Shown: positions 1 through 12,009, numbered from the stretch's first letter. The stretch is DNA of 64,000 nt from Eonycteris spelaea (GCA_003508835.1 PUFA01000068.1:2232001-2296000); one strand, 5' to 3'. The notes: generated by a model not told the origin, from the sequence alone. Program-made: numbers and translations.

Positions 1-900
1 GCCAACTGGTCACACCACTCCTCAACCATCCCAACAACCAGTACACATTTTTCTAAACTTCCCCTTAAAGTCCTGCTTCCATGTCTCTGCTTGTGATGAC
101 ACATCTATATCCCAGTTTTCTAAACTGTAGGACTTTTTCCCTGAGGATGTAAGAAGAGAAGAGAAACCAGGGCATGACTGAACTTTGATCACAAAGATAT
201 GGGCGTGAAATGTTATTATTTGAATTTGAATGCAAAATTCAAATGAAACGTCAATGAAATGATAAGCCTGTTTCTAACAACTCTCTCTACCACCACTACT
301 ACTAGCAGCAGCAGCAGCCCCGAGGTTTGTGGTCTCTCCCTTTTGGCCTCTGGAGTCCCCTACTAGAAATTTTTGAGAAGCACTGCTTTAGGTGGAAGGT
401 GTTCCCACACTTTTTTCTGTTTGACAATCTCTGCCTGTTATTAAGAGCCAGCTCTGGAGGCAATTCCTCTACAAAACATTCCAAAATCCTTTCAAGTTAA
501 AAACAAACAAAACTCCTTTCTCTTATTCCCAGTGCATATACTATTATAACTGGTTAGGCTCAGATGGGCTTGTCAGCTCCCAATTCCTGCCTGTCCACAA
601 AGACCAGGGAGAACAAATTGACATGATTGTTCAGGGGCCATTGCATGCCAGGATAGAGCCTCGCCAAAGTGTGGGAAAATAAAACTTCCCAGACTAGCAA
701 GGTCCTAGAGAGATTTTTACTTGTAGGCAAAAGCCCTGGAGTCAGGAGGAAACTTTCAGGATTGATGAGAGACGCTGCCTTCTTCCCCTTCGTATATAAA
801 GAAAAATTATTGTTCTCTTCCTCACTTATGGGGTACCCAGCTACTTGCATAAGACTGTTGGCTCTCATCACATCATTCCAGGGGCCAGGACTAGGGCAAA
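1..900. other. Unassigned intergenic sequence
   Basis: No gene, RNA or clear repeat was recognised. Short open frames occur on both strands but lack family similarity or an exon-like arrangement. A CTACTACTAGCAGCAGCAGC-like trinucleotide patch near 295-317 is too short to be a notable microsatellite. A motif near 372-392 (TTTTTGAGAAGCACTG) resembles the end of a MER5-like hAT element, but no body could be followed. Confidence 0.5.
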
Positions 901-1490
901 GGCCAGAGCATTTATTTACTGTAAGGCATTTAATATCAAATATCTCCCTGATACAAAATATCTCCAGGGATCAGGTTCTTGGTATTGATCACAGGAAAGA
1001 ATTCAAGGACACACAGAATAAGCCAAGCAAGCCATGAATTAGAAAAGAATTAGGTATGTTCCTAAGGCGATGAGAGCAGTCACGCTCCAAGAAGAGCAGC
1101 TGCCCCTAAGAGAGGGCAGATTTGGTAATCATTACACTTAAAATGAAGGTGGAATATCCAACACTTAGGGGTGGTGTCCTAGGTGTTCCCAGGTGGGTCC
1201 TTGTTAACCACTCCGTCATGTTGGGAGAGGGTATTTTTGTCATTTGGCTCTCTTGGAACTGTCATGGTGACATAGTCAGTGGAGATTTTCATAGGCTGCC
1301 ATGCTAATAACATTTTAATCAGCAGAAGGTTACCTGAATTGGTAGGATGCCTCCCAGCTCCCCCACCAGCCACCTGGATCTAGTTCAGGTTGGTCTGCTG
1401 CTGGCCTTTTCTTAAGGGCTGATCGAACCTCCTTTTCTATCCTGCTCTACTGGAGGCCCTATTCCTCCTGCCTTGTAATCCATTTGGCCT
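900..1490 (-). mobile_element. Possible degenerate ERV-type LTR, antisense
   Basis: An antisense polyadenylation-like signal (TTTATT at about 911) is followed by AAAGAATTCAAGGACACA-type sequence at about 995, a motif I associate with several class I ERV LTRs in reverse orientation. No paired LTR, primer site or internal gene was recognised. The assignment is by resemblance only; it could be an unrelated old repeat. Confidence 0.3.
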
Positions 1491-1990
1491 AAAAAATTAA
1501 GATGAATATTAAAAACCTAATACAGGGCCTAGAAGAACTTAAATGTGGCCATTATGTCTTCACTCTTGTATTTTGCTATTTCTTGTTGTCTCACCCTCAT
1601 GTGTATCAGCTATCAGGAAGTTCACCTCTCCCAAGTGCCATCATCCTTCCCCACTCCTGCCGTCCATTGCTCTCTTTCAGAAGCCTCATTTATGTTTTGC
1701 TTATGGTCATCTATTTTGCTTGTTGTCTGGATTATGGTTTACTGCTGCTTATTAAAACATTGTTTTCTAGAGGGGATCTCTTTTCCGTAGAAATACAGAA
1801 CGTTTATATATAATCTGGTTATAGATAGCAGGGATAGTGAGTCAGCTAACCTGAAAGAAACATGGTAAGTCATAAATCCCCAATCACTTCTTGATCTTCC
1901 TCTAACAGTGGAAAAATGTAGAACATAGCAAACGAGCAGGTAGAAGAGGGGTTAATGAGCTGTGGCTGCACTGTTCATGTTAATCTTTCT
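1490..1990. other. Unassigned sequence
   Basis: Three overlapping plus-strand open frames (up to 103 codons, 1502-1813) are rich in hydrophobic residues because of a pyrimidine-rich stretch, not because of a recognisable membrane-protein family. No splice-site or codon pattern convinced me of an exon. Confidence 0.45.
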
Positions 1991-1991
1991 C

Positions 1992-2080
1992 CTACTTAAC
2001 ATATTCATGGAAATTCACACATCTACTTAACATATTCATGAAATTTCTAGTACTCACTTAAAATATTCATGAAACTTGCT
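1992..2080. repeat. Three diverged tandem copies of a ~31-bp AT-rich unit
   Basis: CTACTTAACATATTCATG begins at 1992 and again at 2023; a third, more diverged unit (CACTTAAAATATTCATGAAA) begins near 2055. The shared core is CTTAA(C/A)ATATTCATG(G)AAA. It is a small local duplication, not a longer satellite. Confidence 0.75.
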
Positions 2081-2289
2081 CATTTTCAGTCCCACAGTGA
2101 TCACAAAAGTTATAACAAATAGATAAGGCAGGAAAGGTAACCTGAGGCCAGAGTGTTTGCCTCTCTCAATAATGTTAGCATCTGGACAGAAGCAGAGACT
2201 GTATCTAATGAATTTTTACTTCTCCAAATATCTAATATCATACTTCATGCACAATAAAATTTTACAAGATTAAATATGTGTTGAATCAA

Positions 2290-2990
2290 GTCATTTCCAC
2301 AGGGAAAAAAAATGTGACCAGTAGGGAACGAACTGAATTATGTCAGTGAAAAAATTACTCTCTGCAAAATGCAAGTTATTGCAGTATCGGTGTGTGGAGA
2401 AAAACTGCAAATGCATAGTCAATGGCCATATAAATCTGTTCATCCTCTTCGGAGAACAATTTGAGAACATTATCGAAGTTTTACTACACACGCCCTTTGA
2501 CCCAGCAATTCAACTTCTGAAAATTTGTACATAAATTTATGCATATGCATAGAAAAGAATGTGCAGATAAATGTTTGTTGCATTGATTTTAAAAGCAAAG
2601 AAGAAATAACCTACATGTCCATTTAATAGGAAAGCAGTTAAATGATATTATTTCCATTTACTTGGAATATAATGAAGCCATTACTCTTTCATTGACATGA
2701 ACCAAAATATAGCAAATGTGTATGTTCTGACATTGAAAGACCTTCGAGACAAATTGGTACTTGGGGAAAAAGTATATTAAAGATATAGAACAGTATGTTT
2801 AAAATGATGTATCTTGTGTGCAAAAGTAAATACATAGAGATAGGGTGAAATTTTCTTGAAAGAATACACAAAAGACAGTTGCTAGTTAAGGATCTAAATG
2901 AAAGAACATTTTGTTCTGTTTCCTGTTTGAATTTTTATTTTTTATATTGTTTTCTTTAACATAATTAAAAATTTAAAGACAGACAAAGTT
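2290..2990 (+). mobile_element. Old L1M fragment (3' ORF2 and 3' UTR), sense
   Basis: The order of motifs follows the 3' end of mammalian L1 ORF2: a decayed version of the TTTGACCCAGCAATT(C) block at about 2497-2515, then the TACATGTCCATTTAATAGG-like block (about 2612), then an AT-rich 3' UTR ending in a TTTTTATTTTTTATATTG-type stretch. Divergence is high and no frame is open. Subfamily was not determined (L1M/L1ME-like). Confidence 0.65.
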
Positions 2991-3039
2991 ATAGAAGTGC
3001 AAAGGCAGAAGGAACATTAGTGGTCATTAGTTCAAAAAG

Positions 3040-3135
3040 AGAAATGACAAGCTTGAGGGCACACAGCTGTTTGGTGGCAGAATGGCCAGCTAGAACCAGG
3101 TCCTCTCACTCCTAATTCAGATCCTTACTCAAGTT
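3040..3135 (-). mobile_element. MIR/MIR3-type SINE fragment, antisense
   Basis: The reverse-oriented MIR-like motif order is visible: GAAATGACAAGCTTGAGGGC, then ACACAGCTGTTTGGTGGCAGA, then ACCAGGTCCTCTCACTCC. These match the tRNA-derived head of MIR-class SINEs read backwards. Confidence 0.5.
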
Positions 3136-3144
3136 TCTTTAATC

Positions 3145-3665
3145 ATGTGTATGCCTACTAGCTATCATTTATTGAGCACCTACTTTGTACTGTGTGCAAG
3201 GCATTAAATTCTGCACTTTACAGAGAGTAGTTTTTGCAAAATAAGAATTTTGCAAAATCAGTATCGAAAGTGTTATGCCATTCACCTTTCAAGATCTGTT
3301 TATACCACTGAGTAAATTTACACATTAGGGTAAGTACCCTAGAGCAGGGGTCCCAAACCTCCAGGCTGTGGACTGGTACCAGTCTTTGGCATGTTAGAAA
3401 CCAGGACAAACAGCAGAAGGTGAGCATTTGGCAAGTAAGCGAAGCTTCATTTGTATTTGCAGCCACTCCCCAGCGCTAGCATCACCACCTCAGCTCCACT
3501 TCAGATCATCAGGCATTAGATTCTCATAGGAGCACCCATCCCTGGTGCCAAAAAGATTGGGGACCGCTACCGTAGAGTACTAGGTACTACATGTACATTA
3601 TCTCTGCTATCTCTATAACTTCAAAGTAACGTATTATTTCCATTTATAGGTAATCACGCATGTTG
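3145..3665 (-). mobile_element. Antisense MIR-type fragments split by a DNA transposon
   Basis: ATCATTTATTGAGCACCTAC at about 3162 is the 3' end of a MIR read in reverse; a second, more decayed copy continues after the hAT insertion (GGTACTACATGTACATTATC at about 3582, then TTATTTCCATTTATAGG). The part between 3226 and 3318 was not assigned. Confidence 0.5.
3345..3569. mobile_element. Short hAT-type MITE (MER1-like) with 8-bp target duplication
   Basis: The element starts CAGGGGTCCCAAAC and ends ATTGGGGACCGCTA, giving imperfect terminal inverted repeats. It is flanked by CCCTAGAG (3337-3344) and CCGTAGAG (3570-3577), an 8-bp target duplication with one mismatch, as expected for hAT transposition. 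Internal motifs CATCAGGCATTAGATTCTCA and CGAAGCTTCATTTGTATTTG recur in a common non-autonomous hAT family of placental mammals. It has no coding capacity and would have been mobilised by a separate transposase. The exact family name was not verified. Confidence 0.85.
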
Positions 3666-3799
3666 CTAATGATTATACATCTGGTATGTGATGCAAACAA
3701 GACTCCATCTCAAGTTTGCCCAACTCCTAAATCCCTCTTCCTGGTACTGCTTCATATTCTATATCTTGAAACTATAAATCTCTGAGAAAACTAGATTTA

Positions 3800-4550
3800 A
3801 AATTTTGCTTAATTGTTATAACAGCTCACCAGTTGCTATTACCAGAAAATCAGTAGTATTGTTTCATTATGTATTGACATCCTATTCAAAATTCATACAT
3901 TTCATTATCTAATTTTATCATCCAGCTCTTTCACTACTCTCGATTCTCTGTGATTCCTGAGCCAAAATATTCTGTCACCAGCTTTGCTTGCCAACCTACA
4001 AGCCCTTATTTGCTGCAGAAAAATAAATCCCAAAACGCTTCAAATTCCAAACCCAGTTCTGCCTGTCCATAGCTGCTATTCCTCTTTTGGAAGGTATTAC
4101 AAAAATTACAAAGTAAAAGTCAGCACTACAAACTAATTACTGTTCATCTGCCACAATAATTACCATATTCAGCAATTTAAAATTACAATTCATTTATAAT
4201 TGGGCTCCACATAGCTCCACATAGCTCCCAGTGATCACTATTTTAGTCTCAAGGCTTAAAATTCAACTCAACAATTGCATTCATCATTAATATTATGAAA
4301 ACACATGACTCCAATTATACATACTAAGTGCCAGTGGGAGACAAGGCTTCAGCTTCTCGAACCTACATTTTTCTGTTTTTCATCTTTGGGCCTGGAATCA
4401 TGATGTATAACTTGGCTTTATTTCCATCTAGATATTTAAATGATAAAAATATTTCTAGACATGGTTAAATTTCTGTTGCCTAGCATATATCTCTCATTAA
4501 GCAGATATATAAATAATGAATTTCTCATGAAGTTGCACAATATCAATCAT
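3800..4550. other. Unassigned AT-rich sequence
   Basis: No gene or repeat was recognised. A small perfect 10-bp tandem repeat (CTCCACATAG, 4205-4224) is the only local structure noted. Confidence 0.45.
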
Positions 4551-4554
4551 TTCT

Positions 4555-5800
4555 TTAACAGTTATACTGAGACATAATTAACACACAATAACACATTTAT
4601 AGAGTAAAATTTGATAAATTTTGTTACATATACCTGCGAAATCACCATTGCAATCAAAATAATATACATATTCCTTACCCCAGTGGACTCATCCTGTACC
4701 TTTGTTATCTTTCTTCCCACCATTCCCCATTCCAGGCAACCTCTGATCTGCTTCCTGTCACTCTAGATTAGTTTGCATTATCTAGAATTTTACATAAATA
4801 AAATTATACTCTATGTACTTTGGGTCTGACTTCTTTTACTCAACATAATTATTTTTGAGATTCATCCATGTCGTTGTACACATAAATACAAATAAAGCTA
4901 CTCTAATATTTATGTACAAATCTCTGTAGATATATTCTTTCAATTCTCTTAAGGAAAATGACTTAATCATTTGATAGGTTTATGTATAACTTTTTAGAAA
5001 ATGCCACTCTTTTCCAGTTAAATATTTTACATCATGAGCAATGTATGAAAGTTCCAGTTTTTCACATCATTGCCAATACTTGATATGGCTAGTTTTTTTA
5101 ATTTGAACCATTCCAGGGATACATAGTGTCATCTTGTTGTTTCAATTTGCCTTTCCGTAAGTACCAACAGCATTCTTGATCTTTTCACATGTTTATTTAC
5201 CACTGTATATCCTCTTTGATAAAGTATTCCAAACTTTTACCCATTTTTTGTTAGGTCCCTTGTTTCCTCATTATTGGGCTTTGAATGTACTTTACATATT
5301 CCTATTAAAATTATTTATCACATATTTGCAAATATATTTTCTCAGTCTGTGGCTTATCTTTTCATTCTCTTAACAGTGCCTTGCAAAAAGCAAAAATTTT
5401 TAAACTGATGAAATAAAATTTATCAATATTTCTTTTATGGATTGTGCTTTTGGTATTATATTTAAGAAATTTTCACCTAATCTAAGGTTACAAACATTTT
5501 CATCTAAAAGTTTTATAACTCTACATTTTACATTTACATCAAGGATGCACTTTACGTTAATTTTTGTGGATGGCATGACAAATGAAGTTTGTTCTTTTGC
5601 ATCTTGATATATAATTGTTCTAATGTTATTTGTTGGGGAAAAAACTATCCTTTCTCCAGTGGAACTTTTGCATATTTTTCAAAAATCAGTTTCAAAAAAT
5701 CACTTAGTCTATTTCTGGACTCATTATTTTATTTGTTGATCTATTTTCTTGTAAGCTTTTTTCTCTGTGCATTATCTATTCCAAATTTTTATTTTTAAGC
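4555..5800 (-). mobile_element. L1 ORF2 3' part and 3' UTR, antisense (L1M)
   Basis: Read on the plus strand, the segment follows the reverse complement of L1 ORF2: CCAGGCAACCTCTGATCTGC (about 4733), GAGATTCATCCATGTCGTTG (about 4857), then TTTGCAAATATATTTTCTCAGTCTGTGGC (within about 5325-5352) and CATCAAGGATGCACTTTACG (about 5537). These correspond to the C-terminal ORF2 and 3' UTR of L1M-class elements. All frames are disrupted. It abuts HAL1-like sequence at about 5800. Confidence 0.85.
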
Positions 5801-7775
5801 AATTTGTGTCTTTTGATATTTAAAGTACATTTTGCATAGACAACATATTGTTTGGCCTTGCTTTTTGTATCCAATATGGCTATCTCTGAGTCTACTGGTA
5901 TATTTTAAATCATTGAGTGTAATTATTAATACAGTCAAGTTTGATCTTGCTGTCTTGCTACTTATTCCATCTATTCTTTTCTACTTTTTTTTTTTTTGGT
6001 CTGTTTATTTTGGAATTACTAATTTTTTATGATTACTTTTAATTGACTTAATTTTTACTAGCTATAATTTTTATTTTATATTGTTTTTGTGGAGTTCTTT
6101 TAGTAATTATCTTAGGGTTAAATTTTATTAATCATAATCTACATGCAAATAATATTATACCACTTCATGCATAGTATACTTCCATTTCTCTCCTCCAGGG
6201 GAGAAATGCTATTGTCATACATTTTGTTTCTCCTGTTATTAACTCTATACTATACTGTTTTTATTTTTGTTCAAACCATTATTTATCTTTTAAAGGGATT
6301 CAAATAAGAAAACAATCAATATTTATCTAAATAGTTATCATGATCATGTTTGATACCCTTCATTCTTTTGTGTATACTTTCAGCCAGTATCAATCATTTA
6401 ACTTTTGCCTGAAACGCTTCCTTTAATGCGCCTTGTAGTACAAATCTGATAAATCCTTTCAGCTTTTTGTGTCTGAAAAAGTTATCTCCTTTCATTTTGT
6501 TAGATATTTTCTGAGTGAAGAATTATAGGTTGACAGTTTTTTTTTCTTTTATTAGGAGGATGATCTTGCTCCACTATCTTCTCATTTGCACTGTTTAAAT
6601 GAGAAATTTACGTGTTTCTTATCTTTGTCCTTCTGCCTGTGTCTTATTTGTTTGGTTGCTTTTAAGATCTTTTTATCACTGGTTTTGAGCAATTCGATCA
6701 TGAATTGCCTTCGCATAATTATCTTCATGCTTCTCATGCTTGGAGACTTTTTTATCTCCTGGATTGATCAGTTTATAGTTTTCATCAATTTGGGAATTTG
6801 AGGGAGAGGGGCTATTATTTCTTCAAACTTTTTTCCTATCTTCTCTCACTTTTTTTCTTCAGTAACTGTGATTACACATAAATAGGCAATTTGAAGTTAT
6901 TTCACAGATCGCTGAGACTCTCCATATTTTTCCTGTGTTTCATTATGGATAATTTTTATCACTAGATCAAGTTTACTTTTATTTCCATTTTATGTATTTT
7001 TCATTATGTGGTTTTCATTTTGAAGTTGAATTTGATTTTTTTTGTATCTTCCATGTCTACTGAATTTTTGACTATATGGAATATAGTGATAACTGTTAAT
7101 GTCCTTGTCTGCCAATCTAATATCTGTGTAGTTATGGTCATTTTCAATTAATTGATATTTTTCCTTTTATGGGTTTATTCTCCTGTGTCTTTGAAAGCAT
7201 AATTTTTTACTGACCCCAGACATTATGAATTTTATCTCAATGAGTACTTGATATTTTTGTATTGTTATTAATTTTCATTAACTTCATCTGGGATATGGTT
7301 CAGTTACTTGGAGTCAACTTGATCCTTTGGGGTCAGCTTTTAAGATTTATCAGGCAAGACTACAGCAGTGCTCAGCCTGGGGCTAATTATTCTTCACTGC
7401 TGAGGCATGACCCTTCTGTGTACTCTACCCAGTGCCCATGAATTGTAATGTTTTCCAGTCTGCTTGGAACAAGCACTTTTCCTTACTTTTGTGCATACCT
7501 GGCGATTTTCCCTCTAATCCTTTTTGAATAGTTTTTTTCTTGCCTCAGGTGGTTTCATCACAAAAATGCTGATCAGTACTATGCCAAAGAGCCAAATGTG
7601 GCCCTCTGCAGATATGCAGAGTTCTCTCTGTGCATTTCTCTCCTCTCCAGTCCTGTCCTGTGAACTCTGGACACCTTAGTCTCTCCATACTCACAACTAT
7701 GTCTGCTCAGTTCTTGGTATCTCCCTGAATGTGACTCCACCTGATTGCTCCCTCTCTGCATTATACTAAATGTTA
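5800..7775 (-). mobile_element. HAL1 / L1M 5'-half-like element, antisense
   Basis: The plus strand carries in order the reverse complement of the HAL1/L1M 5' half: TTATACCACTTCATGCATAG (6157), GATAAATCCTTTCAGCTTTT (6448), ATTATTTCTTCAAACTTTTT (6813), ATCCTTTGGGGTCAGC (7322) and CTTCACTGCTGAGGCATGAC (7393). HAL1 ('half-L1') elements carry ORF1-type coding without a full ORF2. No open ORF1 remains; the longest frames here are incidental. Whether 4555-7775 is one L1 with a deleted middle or two adjacent insertions is unresolved. Confidence 0.75.
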
Positions 7776-7784
7776 CATGTTTAG

Positions 7785-8030
7785 TTTACTTAAGGCATTC
7801 ATTCTTTCATCCATTTATTCAAATATTATAAACTCAGCCCATACTTTGGGCCAAGGGATATGCTAGATGTCAGGATGCAACAATAAACAAAATTCAGTTG
7901 CTTCTCAAAATGTTTACAATCTAGTAGTCTACTGCAGGGCGTGGGATACAATGCTACAGTTGAGAGAAGTACATGGTGCTACTGGAACAGAAAGAAAGGA
8001 GACCTAATCATATCCGAGAGGGTCACAAGC
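7785..8030 (-). mobile_element. L2 fragment, antisense 3' end
   Basis: TTCATTCTTTCATCCATTTATTC (7799-7821) followed by GGGCCAAGGGATATGCTAGATGTC-like sequence, then AATGTTTACAATCTAGTAG, is the reverse complement of the L2 3' end with its ATTTGTTGAATGAATG-type tail. Confidence 0.7.
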
Positions 8031-8106
8031 AATGCCATGTATAGATGATTTCTGAGTTAAAAGTTCAATAAAAATTAAGACCGAGCCAGTCTCAGTTCTG
8101 TTTCTG

Positions 8107-8269
8107 CCTAAAATGTAGAGGATACGAAAGATCTTCAGTCTGCAAACAACATGAAACACTACAAAGATCCAGAGATGGTCAGACTAAGCCAAAAAAGCAA
8201 GACCCAAATACAAGCTATGTATAAGAACCATACTTTAACTATAAAAATACAATCAGCTTGAAACTAAAA
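8107..8269 (+). repeat. Long-range direct repeat, copy A (in situ L1 ORF2 sequence)
   Basis: This 163-bp stretch (starts CCTAAAATGTAGAGGATACG, ends CTTGAAACTAAAA) is repeated at 10972-11135 in the same orientation at roughly 90 percent identity by hand alignment. Its position agrees with the L1 endonuclease region, so it appears to be the original. Confidence 0.8.
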
Positions 8270-10388
8270 GAGTTGAAAAAGATATGCCATGCAACACGAA
8301 GTTAAGAAAACTGGAGTTTTTAAGTTTTATAAGCTGGGGTATTAAATCAAACACTGTTTGCTTCAAAAATATTGCCAAAGGGAAAGAAGGGCATTTCATA
8401 ATGATAAAAATGTCAGTCCATCTGGAAGATATAATAATTCCAAATGATTTCTTCAATTAATAACAAAACTTTAAATTATATGAAGTAATACCTGACAGAA
8501 TTGAAAGAATAGACAAATCAATAATTATGATTAGAGATTACAACATTTCTTTTAGTAACTGATGAGATAAACAGGAAAAAAAATAAGAATAGAAAAGATT
8601 AGAACAACACTATCAATTGACTTGACAAAAATCAGCATTTATAAAATTCTACCATCAATTACAGAGTGCATATTATTTTCAAGTGCATGTGAAACATTCA
8701 CAAAGATGGACCATATGCTGTATCATAAAAAGATATCAATAAATTCAAGGATTGAAATCACATAGATTATATGCTCTGACCATACATTAAATTAGAAGTT
8801 AGTAATAATATATATATAGCAAAATAATAAGCATTTGAAAACAAAGCAACACAAATCTAACATCCAGGAGTCAAAGAGAAAACCACAAGGAAAATTAGAA
8901 AACATTTCTAACTGAATAATTATATCAAAATTTATGAGATTCAACTAAAGTAGTCCTCAAAGGAAAATGTATAGCCTTAGTGCTTATAGTAGATTAAAAA
9001 AAAAAGGCATAAATGATCCTGTACTTTAATCCTAAGATGCTAGAAAGAATAACTAAAGTAAAACAATAGCAACAAAGGTAATAGACATCACTACAATTAA
9101 ATCTAAGTAAGAAAATGGCTTTTGAAAGAATAGAATCCAGGGCTAGATTAATCAAGACCGAGAAGAGACATAACGAATGATCATAGGATGAGAATACATT
9201 ATGAACTTTATGCAAACTAATTTGACTATTTCGATAAAATAGACAAATCCCTTTAAAAAAAATCTTACCAAACTAAAACAAAAATAAAATATCTTAATAA
9301 CTAGATTAATATACATTTGCAGAAAATATCTACTTCCCAGCTCATTTTATAAAGCTAGCTAGCATAATCCTGAAGAATCCTTATAAGGATATAAAGAAAA
9401 AAATTCATAGACAAACATCTCTTATTACTATAGGCATGAAATTTCTCCACAAAATAATGACAAACTAAATCAATATATACAAAGGTTAATATATCCTGAC
9501 CAAGTGAGGCTTATCCCAGAAATGCAAGGTTAGTGCAACATTTATAAATCAATTAATTTACTACAATACATAAACAGAATAAAGGAAACAATGTGACACA
9601 TAACAGATGCAGAAATAGTATTTGAGAATACTCTTTCATTTTTTAAAAGAATTATCTCTCAGTAAAGAAAAAAAGAAATATTTTTCAATCTGATCAAGAG
9701 TATCTATTAAAATCCTAGTTAACATCATACTTACTGATGAAATACTAAATGTCATTCCTCTACATTTGGTAACAGGACATGTTGACCTATTTCTATTCAA
9801 CATTGTATCAGAAGTTCTAGCCAGCATAATAAGATAAAAAGGTAAAAACATAAATTTTAACTAGTGTTAGAAACTCTCTTTACAACAGATAATATGATTG
9901 CTTACATAGAAATCCCTAAGGAGTCTACCCCAAAGATTACTATTGATAAAATTTAGCAAAGGTGCAAGATACAAATTCAATGTCCAAAAATTGTTTATGT
10001 GTAGTAGAAAAAAATGGGGGAAAAAATTTTAAAGCAAAACCATTTACAATGGCATCTAAAACATAAAACATTTTGAAATATGTTTAACAAAAATGTACAA
10101 GATCACTACACTATAAAATATAAAACATTACAGAGAGAAGCTAAAAAGACAAATTTCAAAAAATTAACCTTTTTAATGAAGTTTCAATATTATAAAGTTT
10201 CTAAGTCTGCCCAAATTTATCTAGTAAAATATCAGCAGGTATGGTAAGCTGATTCTAAGATTTATTTAGAAATATAAAGGACTTTGAATAGCCAAAACAA
10301 TCTTGAAAAAGAAAAGTTGAAGGAATTATACAACCTGATTTCAAGATTTTCTGTAAAGCTACAGTAATCAAGTCAGTGTGGTATACGT

Positions 10389-10410
10389 AAAAAAAAAAAA
10401 AAAAAAAAAA
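10389..10410 (+). repeat. A22 homopolymer inside L1 ORF2
   Basis: Twenty-two consecutive A residues lie just after the GTCAGTGTGGTATACGT-type ORF2 sequence, where L1 normally has no long homopolymer. It is an expansion inside the element and not its terminal tail. Confidence 0.9.
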
Positions 10411-10971
10411 GGATCAAAGGGAAGAAGATAGACCAAAGACAGGCTCACATATATACAAGTTATTTTCAACAATGCTTCTAGGTAATTTCATAAGGAAACT
10501 ATATTCTTTTTTGGAAATACTACTGGAAAATCTTGATATCAGTACAACAAAATTGATCCTTGACTTCTATCTCACACTACACACAAATTTAATCAAGATA
10601 GATCACAGACCTAAGCATAAAAGCTAAAACTATAAAATTTCTGGAGAAAATACCTCCATATAACCAGTATAGGCATGATCACTCAGGACACAAAAATCAT
10701 CTGTACTTCAAAATACACTATTAAAAAAATGAAAGATATGCCAAATTGGGGGAAATTCCTAACACAGATTTAACAAAAACTTGAATTCAGTATATGTAAA
10801 GAATTCCTACTATTTTTAAGTCAGACGAATTAGATAGTAAAGAAAAGATTCAAGCAGGCATTTCTGAAAAGAAGATATGTCAATGTCTAAGAATCACATA
10901 GAACATTTAACATCATTAGTCAACAAAGAATTGCAAATCAAAACCACAATAACACTTAGTCACAAATGTAG

Positions 10972-11135
10972 CCTAAAATGTTGAAGGATATGAAAGATCT
11001 TCAGTCTGCCAAACAACATGAAATCACTATGAACATCCAGAGATGGTCAGACTAAGCAAAAAAAGCGAGACCCAACTACCAGCTATTATAAGAACCATAC
11101 TTAACTATAAAAACACAATCAGATTGAAACTAAAA
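10972..11135 (+). repeat. Long-range direct repeat, copy B (displaced within the L1)
   Basis: This starts CCTAAAATGTTGAAGGATATG and ends GATTGAAACTAAAA. Sequence on the left (ATTGCAAATCAAAACCACAAT) and right (AATGCAAGGCATTGACGAGG) is L1 ORF2 3' sequence, so the block interrupts a place where different L1 sequence is expected. Both edges of similarity with copy A are sharp. Confidence 0.8.
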
Positions 11136-12009
11136 TTTCAAAGATCAACAATGCAAGGCATTGACGAGGATATGGATCCAGTGGAACTCTCATAGACTGC
11201 TCACTAGAGAAAATGCAAAAAGATGCAACCACCTTAGAAAATAGTTTGGTTAATCACATACTTGCCATATGACATAGCAACTCTACTTCTAAATATTTCT
11301 TCAAAAGAAATAAAAATGTGTTCACAAAGAGTACAAAATTATTCAAAGAAGGTTAATTCATAACAGCCAAAAACTAAAAGTACCCCAAATTGCCATCAAC
11401 AAGTAAATGAATTTTTAAAGTATGGTAAATTCATGCACTGGACTCGGTAATAAAACAAAAACAAAGACAAAAAAATACATTATGAATGAATCTTAAAAAT
11501 GTTATGTGAATGAAAGAAGCTGGACATAAAAGAGTGCATAACATGTGACTTATGTTACATGAAATTCTACAATAGGCAAAACTAAGCTATGTCAATAGAA
11601 ATCAGATGACCAGCCAGAGAGTAGAAAGTGGGGTGACTGAGTGCATCGAGGATTTTCCTAGGTGATAAAAATGCTCTTGGTTGGGTGGTAGCTATATCAA
11701 TGTATTCATTTGATGAAATTCATTTAACTGTATTCTTAAGATCTAGCCACATCATCTTGTGGAAAGAATACCTCAAACTTTTTTTTAAGGGTGTCAGTCT
11801 TGGAAAGACAGATGGGCTTTTCAGGCAGCAGGACTTTTGCAAAGGCTCAGAAGGAAAAAAATTTAGCCCTGCAAAGTGGTTTAAAAATTATTTGGATGCT
11901 TGATAGCCAATTTTAATTCTCTCTAACCTACCATGTGTTTTAACTGGATTGTACACTCAACGAGAGGCTCTCAGCAGGCTTGCTAGAATAGATGCATGTA
12001 TAGTCTGGT

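Larger units (their letters stand above)
8040..11740 (+). mobile_element. L1M element, sense, most of ORF2 plus 3' UTR
   Basis: L1 ORF2 runs in order on the plus strand: endonuclease-region sequence near 8140-8460 (CATTTCATAATGATAAAAATG at 8392-8412), reverse-transcriptase region around 9500-9850 (GACCAAGTGAGGCTTATCCC at about 9498), and the terminal part with AGCTACAGTAATCAAGTCAG near 10357. The 3' UTR ends near 11700. It carries many stops and indels and cannot mobilise. It contains an A22 run (10389-10410) and an out-of-place copy of its own 5' ORF2 sequence (10972-11135). Confidence 0.85.
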
